A stretch of DNA of 64,000 nucleotides from Escherichia coli DSM 30083 = JCM 1649 = ATCC 11775 (GTDB lineage Bacteria > Pseudomonadota > Gammaproteobacteria > Enterobacterales > Enterobacteriaceae). The stretch is from the NCBI RefSeq assembly GCF_003697165.2, contig NZ_CP033092.2, positions 1,178,001 to 1,242,000 of the forward strand, read 5' to 3'. Position 1 is the first letter of the stretch, and each line of letters begins with the position of its first letter. The translations under genes and the position numbers were made by a program. This document shows positions 27,148-36,371 of the stretch, in pieces. Under the pieces are notes generated by a model that saw nothing but the letters and a program-made list of their open reading frames with translations, made no database searches and was not told the DNA's origin.

Positions 27148-27477
27148 CTACGATTTGCGCATGCTTAACAGTGCGCCGATAAAAATACCCACCGCTGCCG
27201 CTGTACCCACACTACACCAGGGTCTTTCACGAACAAAAGAATCCGCGCAGCCAACGGCATCACGCGCGGCTTGCTGGACGCGAGTACGACCATGCATTCG
27301 CGCCCTGGTTTCTTTCAGTAGAGCCTGCGCTTTACTACGAGCGGCTTCGGCTTCCCCTTTGGCGTCGCTGCCCCAGGACTTCAATACAGATTCGAGACTA
27401 TCAGCTAATTGATTGACATCATTCTGGATATCCTGCACGCCATCATCAACGTCGTTGCGGTTCGGTCGGTTAAACAT
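27148..27477 (-). CDS. ygaM: YgaM, DUF883-family ribosome/membrane-associated protein
   Basis: YgaM is a 109-residue protein of the ElaB/YqjD/YgaM family, whose members bind stationary-phase ribosomes and anchor them to the inner membrane through one C-terminal TM segment. Here the long amphipathic helix (VQDIQNDVNQLADSLESVL) precedes the hydrophobic tail (VGTAAAVGIFIGALLSM) and basic RKS end. The start at 27477 (MFNRPNRND) is supported by GGGGGATC; an upstream in-frame ATG lacks a site. Sigma-S control is known for the family. Confidence 0.93.
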   Translation of the reverse strand: MFNRPNRNDVDDGVQDIQNDVNQLADSLESVLKSWGSDAKGEAEAARSKAQALLKETRARMHGRTRVQQAARDAVGCADSFVRERPWCSVGTAAAVGIFIGALLSMRKS

Positions 27478-27628
27478 ATGATCCCCCATTAGAATTCGAT
27501 GTAATTTTCAGTGTAGACCATAATTTTCTTAACTGAGGTTCATCGCGGCTTTATGGACTTTTCTGAAAGCGTTGTGAATGCGCAATCAGGTAAGGTAGGC
27601 CCGCGGTTGATAATAACGAGGATCAAAT

Positions 27629-27973
27629 ATGTATTTACGACCAGACGAGGTGGCGCGCGTACTTGAAAAAGTCGGTTTTACTGTCGATGTGGTAACCCAG
27701 AAAGCGTATGGTTACCGCCGTGGGGAAAATTATGTCTATGTTAATCGCGAAGCGCGAATGGGACGTACCGCCCTGGTGATTCATCCAACATTAAAAGAAC
27801 GTAGTTCAACACTGGCTGAACCCGCTTCCGATATTAAAACTTGCGATCATTACCAGCAATTTCCGCTCTATTTAGCAGGCGAGCGACACGAGCATTACGG
27901 TATCCCGCATGGCTTTAGTTCGCGTGTTGCGCTTGAACGTTATTTGAATGGTTTATTTGGCGAAGCCAGTTAA
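27629..27973 (+). CDS. ygaC: YgaC, Fur-regulated DUF2002 family protein
   Basis: YgaC is a 114-residue soluble protein of unknown function (DUF2002), known to be Fur-regulated in E. coli. It starts [17 protein letters not shown] after GAGGATCAAAT. No catalytic motif is evident, though a structure of the family exists. It stands alone between ygaM and alaE, with a perfect hairpin (GCGACTGGC/GCCAGTCGC, 27978-27998) shared with alaE downstream. Confidence 0.92.
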
Positions 27974-28009
27974 AGACGCGACTGGCGATGCCAGTCGCGA
28001 AAAGAAGGG

Positions 28010-28459
28010 TCAGGCTTTTACCTGCTGGTAACGGCTGACTTTAAACAGTCGGCGGCAATAATCGAGGAAGTAGCCATAAACCGCCCCCATCAACATCGAA
28101 ACAACGATGTTTGAACTGACCGCCGCCATAATCTGATGCCAGTCTGCGCCCACCACTAACAAGATCGCCACATACACCGGTGACTGGAACGTCACATAAG
28201 CCATGATATCCGCCAGATTTTTTATCCAGCCCGACGGGCTAACTTTGCGTGCTGCGCGCATAAACAGATCGCGGTACATACCGTATGGCCATGCAATTAA
28301 GATGTTCACCGGAATCGCTACCAATCTGGAATAAAAAGACTGTTCGAAACTCATTCCGGAGAGGAAAACTTCAATACACATGTTCACGACAGAACAGTAA
28401 ACAACCATCGCGAACGTATCTGCAACTGCATGACGCAAGCGTGACTGCGGTGAGAACAT
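28010..28459 (-). CDS. alaE: AlaE, L-alanine exporter
   Basis: AlaE (formerly YgaW) is a small inner membrane exporter of L-alanine, 149 residues with four TM helices, induced by alanine through Lrp. The start at 28459 (MFSPQSRLRHAVADTFAMV) follows AAGGAGCATTAGC; an ORF extension of 37 codons upstream lacks E. coli precedent. The GMYRDLFMRAARK loop and GAVYGYFLDYCRRLF near the end fit the family. Confidence 0.95.
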   Translation of the reverse strand: MFSPQSRLRHAVADTFAMVVYCSVVNMCIEVFLSGMSFEQSFYSRLVAIPVNILIAWPYGMYRDLFMRAARKVSPSGWIKNLADIMAYVTFQSPVYVAILLVVGADWHQIMAAVSSNIVVSMLMGAVYGYFLDYCRRLFKVSRYQQVKA

Positions 28460-28570
28460 GCTAATGCTCCTTAATAAAAGCGTAATGGGATGTGAATGGA
28501 GATGAAAGCAGTGGATCTCATTGCCATCTGCATTTTCGCATAGCGTATATCGCTGGCTATGACTAATCAA

Positions 28571-29126
28571 TTAGTGAAAAATTTTTATTTAATCTGTTTT
28601 TGTAGATAAAATATTCCGTAACGGCGCGTTTTTTGTACATTGTGGATTTTTACATGCCGATATGATTTGTTTTTAATTAAATCAATTGGATATGTGTTTA
28701 CCTTTATTTTCACTCATGAAGGTTTGGGGGGGAGGTAACGCTATAAGCGTAGAGAATTCGGTGTATGTAGTGATCGGGTCATTTTCAGCATTTTTTATGC
28801 CAGATAATGTACATTGACAGCAGAAAGCACCAGTGATAGATGTTTTCTTTTATTCTGTTGAGTTGCATTTTTATTCACTTTGGTTTTGTCGGGCTTGCGG
28901 AATTAGCGAGCAGAGAGCGCCGCTCTGTTCACCAATAACCTAAATTACTCATCAAAATGGCTAATATATAATCTTGAAATTATTCTGAGAGTTTCAGAAA
29001 ATAACAGCTGAAATAATCTCGTGCAGGACTGTAAATAGATTAAATTTTGTGGAAATATAATAAGTGATCGCTTACACTACGCGACGAAATACTTTTTTGT
29101 TTTGGCGTTAAAAGGTTTTCTTTATT
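28571..29126. other. AT-rich alaE-stpA intergenic region
   Basis: This stretch of about 550 bp is strongly AT-rich with T and A runs (for example TTTTTATTTAATCTG) and holds no convincing gene. It contains the divergent control regions of alaE and stpA. AT-rich, curved DNA here is consistent with the known H-NS/StpA cross-repression of stpA, but individual promoters were not resolved. Confidence 0.6.
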
Positions 29127-29531
29127 ATGTCCGTAATGTTACAAAGTTTAAATAACATTCGCACCCTCCGTGCGATGGCTCGCGAATTCTCCATTGACGT
29201 TCTTGAAGAAATGCTCGAAAAATTCAGGGTTGTCACTAAAGAAAGACGTGAAGAAGAAGAACAACAGCAGCGTGAACTGGCAGAGCGCCAGGAAAAAATT
29301 AGCACCTGGCTGGAGCTGATGAAAGCTGACGGAATTAACCCGGAAGAGTTATTGGGTGATAGCTCTGCTGCGGCACCACGCGCTGGTAAAAAACGCCAGC
29401 CGCGTCCGGCGAAATATAAATTCATCGATGTTAACGGTGAAACTAAAACCTGGACCGGTCAGGGCCGTACACCGAAGCCAATCGCTCAGGCGCTGGCAGA
29501 AGGTAAATCTCTCGACGATTTCCTGATCTAA
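29127..29531 (+). CDS. stpA: StpA, H-NS paralogue and RNA chaperone
   Basis: StpA is a 134-residue nucleoid protein that forms heteromers with H-NS, silences AT-rich DNA and has RNA chaperone activity. The N-terminal coiled-coil oligomerisation region (EEMLEKFRVVTKERREEEE) and the C-terminal DNA-binding motif TWTGQGRTPKPI are clear; the latter is the H-NS AT-hook-like core. It is likely to silence the AT-rich cargo of the prophage in this window. Confidence 0.98.
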   Translation: MSVMLQSLNNIRTLRAMAREFSIDVLEEMLEKFRVVTKERREEEEQQQRELAERQEKISTWLELMKADGINPEELLGDSSAAAPRAGKKRQPRPAKYKFIDVNGETKTWTGQGRTPKPIAQALAEGKSLDDFLI

Positions 29532-29577
29532 TTACTGAGGCCGGATGTTGCTGCTATGGCGCGTCCGGCGTCGCTTC

Positions 29578-30102
29578 TCAAGCTCGTTGGTTCCACGGCA
29601 TCTTATCTAACAACCTTGCCATCCCACAAAAACCGCTAATTCCTGCAAACAGTAACCCGGCACCAACAAAGCCGCTTAATAAGAAGAAACCGCTATTTAC
29701 GGTATAACCTAGTATAACGCCGATTAATATTAAACCACCCGCAGCGATCTGCACCTGGCGCATTAACGGCAAGGGTTGAGATTTATTTACCGCTACTGGT
29801 AATCCTGCTTTTTTCCAGCCATCAATCCCATCTTCGAGTAAAAAGATTTCTGCGGGGGCGGCAATCGCTGCTAATTTATCGGCGTTATTACTGGTGCGTT
29901 TACCTGCCTGGCAGTGGAATATTATTTGCTCGCGACGTAATTTAGCCGGAAGACCTGACTGTTCCAGCACGGATAATGGAGCCAGATCTGCTTCAGGAAT
30001 ATGTTCACGAAGATATTCATCAGCGTCACGAATATCGATTAACTTTGCGCCGCGTGCGATTAATTCTTGTGCATCATGCGGCGAAATGGTTGTCAAAGCC
30101 AT
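29578..30102 (-). CDS. ygaP: YgaP, membrane-bound rhodanese
   Basis: YgaP is a 174-residue membrane protein with an N-terminal rhodanese domain (catalytic Cys in FHCQAGKRTS, about residue 63-72) and two C-terminal TM helices (IAAGGLILIGVILGY and a following GFVGAGLLFAGISGF). It transfers sulfane sulfur to thiophilic acceptors and may export thiocyanate. It lies 9 bp after ygaV, in one operon with that regulator. Confidence 0.95.
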   Translation of the reverse strand: MALTTISPHDAQELIARGAKLIDIRDADEYLREHIPEADLAPLSVLEQSGLPAKLRREQIIFHCQAGKRTSNNADKLAAIAAPAEIFLLEDGIDGWKKAGLPVAVNKSQPLPLMRQVQIAAGGLILIGVILGYTVNSGFFLLSGFVGAGLLFAGISGFCGMARLLDKMPWNQRA

Positions 30103-30111
30103 AGTGACTCC

Positions 30112-30411
30112 TTACGGACAATAGACATTTTTCAGGGTGGCGATAATGGCATTTACCGCCTCATTTTTAATGGAATATAGAATGCGTTGGGCATCCCGTT
30201 GGCTGTCGATAAGCCCTTCGTCCCGCATACGAGCGAGATGCTGTGATGTTGCAGAGGCACTTAGTCCGGTAATGCGCGTCAGCTCTCCCGCACTGGTGCC
30301 GGGGGAACCGCTAAGCATGCACAGAATCAGCAACCGTTTAGGGTGGCTCATTGCTTTCAATAAGGCCGCTGCCTGTTCGGCACTAGCCTGTAATTGCGCG
30401 AGTTCAGTCAT
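30112..30411 (-). CDS. ygaV: YgaV, ArsR-family regulator of ygaVP
   Basis: YgaV is a 99-residue ArsR/SmtB winged-helix repressor of its own operon, derepressed by tributyltin and reported to sense sulfide species in E. coli. The recognition helix region GLSASATSQHLARMRDEGLI and the metal/thiol-sensing cysteines LLILCML and the C-terminal NVYCP are present. It is the first gene of the ygaV-ygaP operon. Confidence 0.95.
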   Translation of the reverse strand: MTELAQLQASAEQAAALLKAMSHPKRLLILCMLSGSPGTSAGELTRITGLSASATSQHLARMRDEGLIDSQRDAQRILYSIKNEAVNAIIATLKNVYCP

Positions 30412-30593
30412 AGATATTTAAGTATTTTCTAAATTAAGTAAACTCTAAACTAAAAATGCAACATATACCAGCCTCAGCAGCGTAAATGAGAGTAAAAGCG
30501 TAAGCTGAAACTGGCAGGCTCCGCTAAAATTACTACGCTTAAGAGATAAAATCTCTTTTTAAACAATGAGTAATTTTCTTATAGGGAGTACAT

Positions 30594-30752
30594 ATGGGTT
30601 TCTGGAGAATCGTCATCACCATCATTCTGCCGCCGCTCGGCGTGCTGCTCGGTAAAGGGTTCGGTTGGGCGTTCATTATTAATATTCTGCTGACACTGCT
30701 TGGGTATATCCCCGGTTTGATTCACGCGTTCTGGGTGCAAACCCGCGATTAA
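30594..30752 (+). CDS. yqaE: YqaE, PMP3/UPF0057 stress membrane proteolipid
   Basis: This 52-residue protein (MGFWRIVITIILPPLGVLLG...) begins at ATG 30594 after AGGGAG and ends at 30752. It is almost entirely two TM helices with the family motif PPLGVLL and a GYIPGLIHAFWV C-terminal segment. Yeast Pmp3 relatives affect membrane potential under salt stress; the bacterial role is not settled. In E. coli it responds to Cpx and precedes kbp. A GC-rich inverted repeat (CGCGGCGTTAACGCGCCGCG) follows it. Confidence 0.95.
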   Translation: MGFWRIVITIILPPLGVLLGKGFGWAFIINILLTLLGYIPGLIHAFWVQTRD

Positions 30753-30835
30753 ACCTGTGTTCACCCCCGCGGCGTTAACGCGCCGCGTTCCTCTGCTACA
30801 CTTTCTGAGTGTTTCCGTTAACGAATGAGGTAGCT

Positions 30836-31285
30836 ATGGGTCTGTTCAATTTTGTGAAAGATGCCGGAGAAAAACTCTGGGACGCGGTTACAGGTCAGCA
30901 CGATAAAGACGATCAGGCGAAGAAGGTGCAGGAGCATCTGAACAAAACCGGTATACCTGATGCCGATAAAGTGAACATTCAAATTGCCGACGGCAAAGCG
31001 ACGGTCACGGGTGACGGCTTAAGTCAGGAGGCGAAGGAGAAAATCCTTGTTGCGGTGGGGAATATTTCCGGTATTGCCAGTGTCGATGATCAGGTGAAAA
31101 CGGCGACACCAGCCACTGCCAGCCAGTTTTATACCGTTAAGTCTGGCGACACTCTGAGTGCCATTTCCAAACAGGTCTACGGTAACGCTAATCTGTACAA
31201 TAAAATCTTCGAAGCGAATAAACCGATGCTAAAAAGCCCGGATAAAATTTACCCGGGGCAAGTGTTGCGTATTCCTGAAGAGTAG
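30836..31285 (+). CDS. kbp: Kbp (YgaU), potassium-binding BON-LysM protein
   Basis: Kbp is a 149-residue cytosolic K+-binding protein induced in stationary phase and needed for fitness at high external K+. It has an N-terminal BON domain (from about residue 25 to 85; [16 protein letters not shown]) and a C-terminal LysM domain ([19 protein letters not shown] to [11 protein letters not shown]). No signal peptide is present. The start at 30836 follows GAGGTAGCT. It is convergent with and abuts csiR. Confidence 0.96.
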
Positions 31286-31948
31286 TTAATTGCCAGCCAT
31301 CGCCTGCTGGATAATGGGAATTGGCGTCAGTAAATGCTGGCGCATTAACTCACTGGCGCGCGCGGTATCTCGCGCCAGTACCGTCGCAGTCAGGGTCTGG
31401 TGCTGATCGTGTTTATCTTCCAGCATTTCCACCGAAAGCACTGTTCGCCGCAGCCAGATAAATCGATAACGCGCTGCCAGATCAAACAACCGTTCACGCA
31501 TTTGCAGCAAATAGTAAGAACCACAGCCCGCCACAATTGCAGTATGAAACGCCTGATGACGCAGATCCCACTCATCAAGCATTTTCTCACTGGCGTCACA
31601 GGCCTCAAGCTTACTGAGCAGATGCGCCTTCGCAAGAACGTCTGCCTCCCATTCATCGCCACCGCGGGCAATCGCCAGACTCACCAGCATCGCTTCCATA
31701 TTGGCGCGGGCGTCGAAAATATCGAGCAGCTCCTGCTCTGACATAGACGCCACCCGATACCCTTTTTGATTCACCACCGTGACCAGTCGTTCTGCCACCA
31801 GTTGCGAAAGCGCCTCCCGCAACGGTCCGACGCCAAGTGCATAACGCGATGTCAGCAAACTCATCCGTAATTTTTCATCCGGCTGAAAATTGCCGCGAAT
31901 AATATCGTTCTTCAGCCAGCGATAGCCATCCAGAGAGGTAATGGTCAT
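31286..31948 (-). CDS. csiR: CsiR (GabC), GntR/FadR-type repressor
   Basis: CsiR is a 220-residue FadR-subfamily repressor of the csiD-lhgO-gabDTP operon, released by 2-hydroxyglutarate. The N-terminal winged helix includes LLTSRYALGVGPLREALSQL; the C-terminal all-helical FCD domain follows with metal or ligand-binding histidines (RHQAFHTAIV). The start at 31948 (MTITSLDGYRW) follows AGGAGTCACACC. It is the last gene of the gab block. Confidence 0.96.
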   Translation of the reverse strand: MTITSLDGYRWLKNDIIRGNFQPDEKLRMSLLTSRYALGVGPLREALSQLVAERLVTVVNQKGYRVASMSEQELLDIFDARANMEAMLVSLAIARGGDEWEADVLAKAHLLSKLEACDASEKMLDEWDLRHQAFHTAIVAGCGSYYLLQMRERLFDLAARYRFIWLRRTVLSVEMLEDKHDQHQTLTATVLARDTARASELMRQHLLTPIPIIQQAMAGN

Positions 31949-31968
31949 GGTGTGACTCCTGATCATTA

Positions 31969-33369
31969 TCAGCGCGTATTATGAATGGGTGTTTTTTGCC
32001 ACATTATCAGCTTTTTCCAGCGAGCCATAATTGGCACGGTACAGATAATCCCAATCGCTAATAAGCCGGTGGAGAGCACTTCTAACTGTTGCGCCGGGCG
32101 GAATAGCATCACTACCAACACAAAGGTAATAAAACCGATTACCAGCCAGGTGAGCCACGGATAAAGCCACATCCGCAGGCGAATTTCGCTTCCTTCTGCT
32201 CGCAGAATTTTGCGCATCCGCAATTGTGAAACGGCGATGACTAAATAAACCAGCAGGGCGATAGCGCCGGAGCTGTCGATCAGAAATTTAAACACCTTCG
32301 CAGGCGCGTAATAGTTCACCACCACCGTTAAGAATGCCGCGCCGGTGGAGAGTAACACCGCTACGTACGGGGTTTTACTGCGGTTGATTTTACCCATTAC
32401 CGCGGGAGCATCACCGCGACGGCTTAAGGAGTAGAGCATCCTGGAAGCGGTATACAGCGCCGAGTTCAGGCAACTGGTTACGGAAAGTAATATCACGCAG
32501 TCCATGATTAATTTCGCATGAGGAATATTGAGCAATTCCAGAACCGAGCGATAAGAACCAACGGCTTTCAGCCCTGGCATATTCCACGGGATTAATGCCA
32601 CAACGACAAAAATAGAACACAAATAGAAAATAGAGATACGCCAGATAACCGAGTTGGTGGCGCGGACAATATGTTTTTCCGGCGTGTCGGATTCCGCGGC
32701 GGCAATGGTGACAATTTCTGCGCCCATAAACGAGAACATGGTGATCAACATCGCGCTTAATACCGCACCGAAGCCGTTGGGCATAAAGCCGCCGCTATCC
32801 CACAATCTTGAAATACCGCTCACGTCGGCATACGGGTAAAAACCGCTAATTGCGACTGCACCAAGGAAAATAAAGGCCAGGATAGCGATGACTTTACACA
32901 GCGCCAGCCAGAACTCAAATTCGCCGTAGTTTTTAACGCTTAATAAATTACTGCCGGTTAAGGCGAGGGTAATGACGAGGGAAAATAACCAGATGGGAAT
33001 GCCTGGAACCCACGAGTGCAGGATCATGGCGGCGATGTTGGCTTCAAGTGGGATAACCAGTACCCAAAACCACCAGTACAACCAGCCGATGGTATAGCCC
33101 GCCCAGCGGCCAATGGCTTTATCGGCATAGGTGGAAAACGAACCGGTATCGGGCGTGGCAACTGCCATTTCCGCCAACATCCGCATAATCATAACCACCA
33201 GTAATCCGGCGAACAGATAGGCCAGTAATACCGCCGGGCCCGCTTCGGCGATGGCGACGCTGGAACCGACAAACAGACTTGCGCCGATAACACCGGCAAT
33301 AGACAACATGGTGACGTGGCGTGACTTCAGCCCGCCGCCTAACTCATGTGGTTGCGATGATTGCCCCAT
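31969..33369 (-). CDS. gabP: GabP, GABA permease
   Basis: GabP imports 4-aminobutyrate by proton symport across the inner membrane. The 466-residue APC-family protein has 12 TM segments; the consensus amphipathic region and SIAGVIGASLFVGSSVAIAE in TM1 are typical. The start at 33369 (MGQSSQPHELGGG) follows GAGAGGATTCAGG. It lies downstream of gabT, separated by a REP-containing spacer. Confidence 0.97.
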   Translation of the reverse strand: MGQSSQPHELGGGLKSRHVTMLSIAGVIGASLFVGSSVAIAEAGPAVLLAYLFAGLLVVMIMRMLAEMAVATPDTGSFSTYADKAIGRWAGYTIGWLYWWFWVLVIPLEANIAAMILHSWVPGIPIWLFSLVITLALTGSNLLSVKNYGEFEFWLALCKVIAILAFIFLGAVAISGFYPYADVSGISRLWDSGGFMPNGFGAVLSAMLITMFSFMGAEIVTIAAAESDTPEKHIVRATNSVIWRISIFYLCSIFVVVALIPWNMPGLKAVGSYRSVLELLNIPHAKLIMDCVILLSVTSCLNSALYTASRMLYSLSRRGDAPAVMGKINRSKTPYVAVLLSTGAAFLTVVVNYYAPAKVFKFLIDSSGAIALLVYLVIAVSQLRMRKILRAEGSEIRLRMWLYPWLTWLVIGFITFVLVVMLFRPAQQLEVLSTGLLAIGIICTVPIMARWKKLIMWQKTPIHNTR

Positions 33370-33517
33370 CCTGAATCCTCTCGAAAGTGTGTCACTTGGG
33401 AGAGCGCCCCGACATTTCCCGCGTCGGGTCACGCGTGTAATTGTTATTGATTCTTTTTACCGGAGAGCGGCTCCGCCTTATCCGGCCGACATAGATTTAT
33501 TCCTGTTCACATACAGA

Positions 33518-33600
33518 TTGTCGGATGCAGCGTAAACGCTTTATCCGACCTGGATTCGCGTAGGCCGGACAAGACGCGCAGCGTCGCCTCCGGCATGGGT
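33518..33600. repeat. REP/BIME element between gabT and gabP
   Basis: TTGTCGGATGCAGCGTAAAC-GCTTTATCCGAC and GCCGGACAAGACGCGCAGCG-TCGCCTCCGGC are facing REP units. Their position inside the operon, after gabT, fits differential mRNA stability between gabT and gabP. Confidence 0.85.
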
Positions 33601-33606
33601 ACGGAT

Positions 33607-34887
33607 CTACTGCTTCGCCTCAGCAAAACACTGGCTGATGATCTCCAGACCCTGACGGATCTGAGCGTCTTCAATGGTGAGCGGTACAAGGATGCGCAGC
33701 ACGTTGTTATACGGGCCGCAGGAGAGAAGAATCAGGCCTTTATCGCGGGCACGCGCCACGATCTCGGCGGTGAGTTTGGCGTCCGGTTTGCTGTGATCGC
33801 CATCTTCAAACAGCTCGATGGCAATCATCGCTCCCAGCCCGCGTACGTCGCCGATCTCAGTATGTTTTTCGGCTATCGCCAGCAATCCGTCTTTCAGTTT
33901 CTGCCCCAGATCGTTGGCTTTTTGCAGCAGATTTTCCTGCTCAAACACTTTTAACACTTCCAGCGCCGCTACGCAGGCAATCGGGTTACCGGCATAGGTG
34001 CCGCCCAGACCGCCTGGAGCGACGGCATCCATCACTTCCGCGCGCCCGGTGACGCCCGCCAGCGGGAAGCCGCCCGCGATCGATTTCGCAAAGGTGGTGA
34101 GATCTGGTGCCACGCCCATTTGCTCCATCGCAAACAGCGTGCCGGTACGCCCTGCGCCGCTCTGCACTTCATCGGCAATCAGCATGATCCCGTGCTCGTC
34201 ACACAGCGCGCGTAAACGCTGCATAAAGGCTGGCGTCGCGGCGTAGAAACCGCCTTCGCCCTGAACGGGCTCAATCACGATGGCGGCGATATCTTCCGGC
34301 GCGGCGTCATTTTTGAAGATCCGGTGGATGCTGGCGATAGCGTCATCCTCGCTTATGCCGTGCAGCGGGCAAGGATAAAGCGCGCGATAAACATGACCCG
34401 GCATCAGCCCCATGCCCGCAGAGTATGGATTCACCTTGCCGGTCAGCGCCAGTGTGTAATGCGTGCGCCCGTGATACGCACCGCTAAAGGCGATAGTACC
34501 GCTACGTTTAGTGGCGGCGCGGGCGATTTTCACCGCATTTTCCACCGCTTCGGAACCGGTCGTAACCAGCAGAGTTTTCTTGGCAAAATCGCCCGGCACC
34601 TTCTGATTCATAATCTCGCACAGTTCAAGATACGGCTCGTAAGCCAGCACCTGGAAGCAGGTGTGCGACAGTTTTTTCAACTGCGCTTCCACCGCCGCAA
34701 CCACTTTCGGATGCAGGTGCCCGGTATTGAGCACCGCAATCCCGCCCGCGAAATCAAGATACTCACGGCCTTCAACGTCCCACACCCGGCAGTTTTCCGC
34801 GCGGTCAGCGAAAATCGGGTGAATTTGCCCAACGCCACGGGGAATCGCCTGACTGCGGCGCTGCATTAACTCTTTATTGCTGCTCAT
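33607..34887 (-). CDS. gabT: GabT, 4-aminobutyrate aminotransferase
   Basis: GabT is a 426-residue PLP enzyme that transfers the amino group of GABA to 2-oxoglutarate, yielding succinate semialdehyde. The PLP lysine is in TFAKSIAGGFPLAGVTG and the aspartate in LIADEVQSGAGRTG. The start at 34887 (MSSNKELMQRRS) follows GGAGAATGCGA. It is flanked by gabD upstream and gabP downstream on the same strand. Confidence 0.98.
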   Translation of the reverse strand: MSSNKELMQRRSQAIPRGVGQIHPIFADRAENCRVWDVEGREYLDFAGGIAVLNTGHLHPKVVAAVEAQLKKLSHTCFQVLAYEPYLELCEIMNQKVPGDFAKKTLLVTTGSEAVENAVKIARAATKRSGTIAFSGAYHGRTHYTLALTGKVNPYSAGMGLMPGHVYRALYPCPLHGISEDDAIASIHRIFKNDAAPEDIAAIVIEPVQGEGGFYAATPAFMQRLRALCDEHGIMLIADEVQSGAGRTGTLFAMEQMGVAPDLTTFAKSIAGGFPLAGVTGRAEVMDAVAPGGLGGTYAGNPIACVAALEVLKVFEQENLLQKANDLGQKLKDGLLAIAEKHTEIGDVRGLGAMIAIELFEDGDHSKPDAKLTAEIVARARDKGLILLSCGPYNNVLRILVPLTIEDAQIRQGLEIISQCFAEAKQ

Positions 34888-34900
34888 TCGCATTCTCCAG

Positions 34901-36349
34901 TTAAAGACCGATGCACATATATTTGATTTCTAAGTAATCTTCGATGCCATACTTCGAACCTTCACGACCCAGACCCGAGGCTTTAATGCCGCCAAACGGG
35001 GCCACTTCATTGGAAATAATGCCGGTGTTGATGCCGATGATGCCGTACTCCAGTGCTTCGCCCACGCGGAAGACGCGGCTTAAATCACGGGCGTAGAAAT
35101 AGGCTGCAAGGCCAAATTCGGTGTCATTGGCTTGCGCAATCACATCGGCTTCATCTTTAAAACGGAACAGCGGGGCGAGGGGGCCAAACGTCTCTTCTTT
35201 CGACACTTTGGCGTTAGCCGGAACGTCCACCAGAATGGTCGGCTGGAAGAAGTTACCGCCGCGTTCATGTGCTTTACCGCCGCAAACCACGCGCGCGCCT
35301 TTCTCCAGCGCATCGGCAATATGCTCTTCCACTTTTGCTACCGCTTTTTCATCGATCAGCGGCCCGATGGTGACGCCTTTCTCCAGCCCGTTGCCGATGT
35401 GCAGTTTGCTCACCGCCTGCTGCAATTTTTCGGCAAAGCGGTCATACACGCCGTTCTGCACATACAGGCGGTTGGCGCAGACGCAGGTTTGCCCGGCGTT
35501 ACGGAATTTCGAGGCCAGCGCGCCTTCCACGGCTTTATCGAGATCGGCATCGTCAAAGACAATAAACGGTGCGTTGCCGCCCAGCTCCAGCGACACTTTT
35601 TTGATGTCTTTCGCGCACTGTTCCATTAACTGACGGCCAATTTCGGTCGAGCCGGTAAACGACAGCTTGCGCACCAGCGGGTTGCTGGTCAGTTCGTTAC
35701 CGACCGCGCCCGCCGAACCGGTGACTACGTTAAACACGCCAGCCGGAACGCCCGCGCGAATCGCCAGTTCTGCCAGCGCCAGCGCAGAGAACGGCGTCTG
35801 ACTGGCGGGCTTCAGCACCATCGTGCAGCCTGCCGCCAGCGCCGGACCGGCTTTACGGGTAATCATCGCCGCCGGGAAGTTCCACGGCGTGATAGCCGCG
35901 GTGACGCCAATCGGCTGCTTGATAACAATCAGGCGTTTATCGGCCTGATGACCGGGAATGGTGTCGCCATAAATACGTTTGCCTTCTTCTGCAAACCACT
36001 CAATAAATGAGGCGGCGTAGCTGATTTCGCCTTTCGCTTCAGCCAGTGGTTTGCCCTGTTCGAGGGTCATCAGGCGCGCTAAATCGTCCTGATGCTCCAT
36101 CATTAAATTGAACCAGTTGCGCAGAATGTTGGCGCGTTCTTTGGCAGTGAGCGCACGCCAGACGGGCAGGGCGCGGTTGGCGGCGTCGATAGCGGCGCGG
36201 GTTTCATCAGCGCCCATTTTCGGCACGCTACCCAGCTTGTCGCCGTTCGCCGGATTGGTGACGTCGATGACCTCGCCATTGTTGGCGTCCAGCCATTCCC
36301 CGTTAATCAACGCCTGCTGGCGGAATAAGTTACTGTCGTTAAGTTTCAT
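34901..36349 (-). CDS. gabD: GabD, NADP-dependent succinate-semialdehyde dehydrogenase
   Basis: GabD is a 482-residue aldehyde dehydrogenase that oxidises succinate (and glutarate) semialdehyde with NADP+. The catalytic glutamate lies in LELGGNAP and the nucleophilic cysteine in GQTCVCANRLYV. It is 13 bp from gabT and 22 bp from lhgO, inside the csiD operon. Confidence 0.98.
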   Translation of the reverse strand: MKLNDSNLFRQQALINGEWLDANNGEVIDVTNPANGDKLGSVPKMGADETRAAIDAANRALPVWRALTAKERANILRNWFNLMMEHQDDLARLMTLEQGKPLAEAKGEISYAASFIEWFAEEGKRIYGDTIPGHQADKRLIVIKQPIGVTAAITPWNFPAAMITRKAGPALAAGCTMVLKPASQTPFSALALAELAIRAGVPAGVFNVVTGSAGAVGNELTSNPLVRKLSFTGSTEIGRQLMEQCAKDIKKVSLELGGNAPFIVFDDADLDKAVEGALASKFRNAGQTCVCANRLYVQNGVYDRFAEKLQQAVSKLHIGNGLEKGVTIGPLIDEKAVAKVEEHIADALEKGARVVCGGKAHERGGNFFQPTILVDVPANAKVSKEETFGPLAPLFRFKDEADVIAQANDTEFGLAAYFYARDLSRVFRVGEALEYGIIGINTGIISNEVAPFGGIKASGLGREGSKYGIEDYLEIKYMCIGL

Positions 36350-36371
36350 CGCTACATCCTGTTTTCAAAGG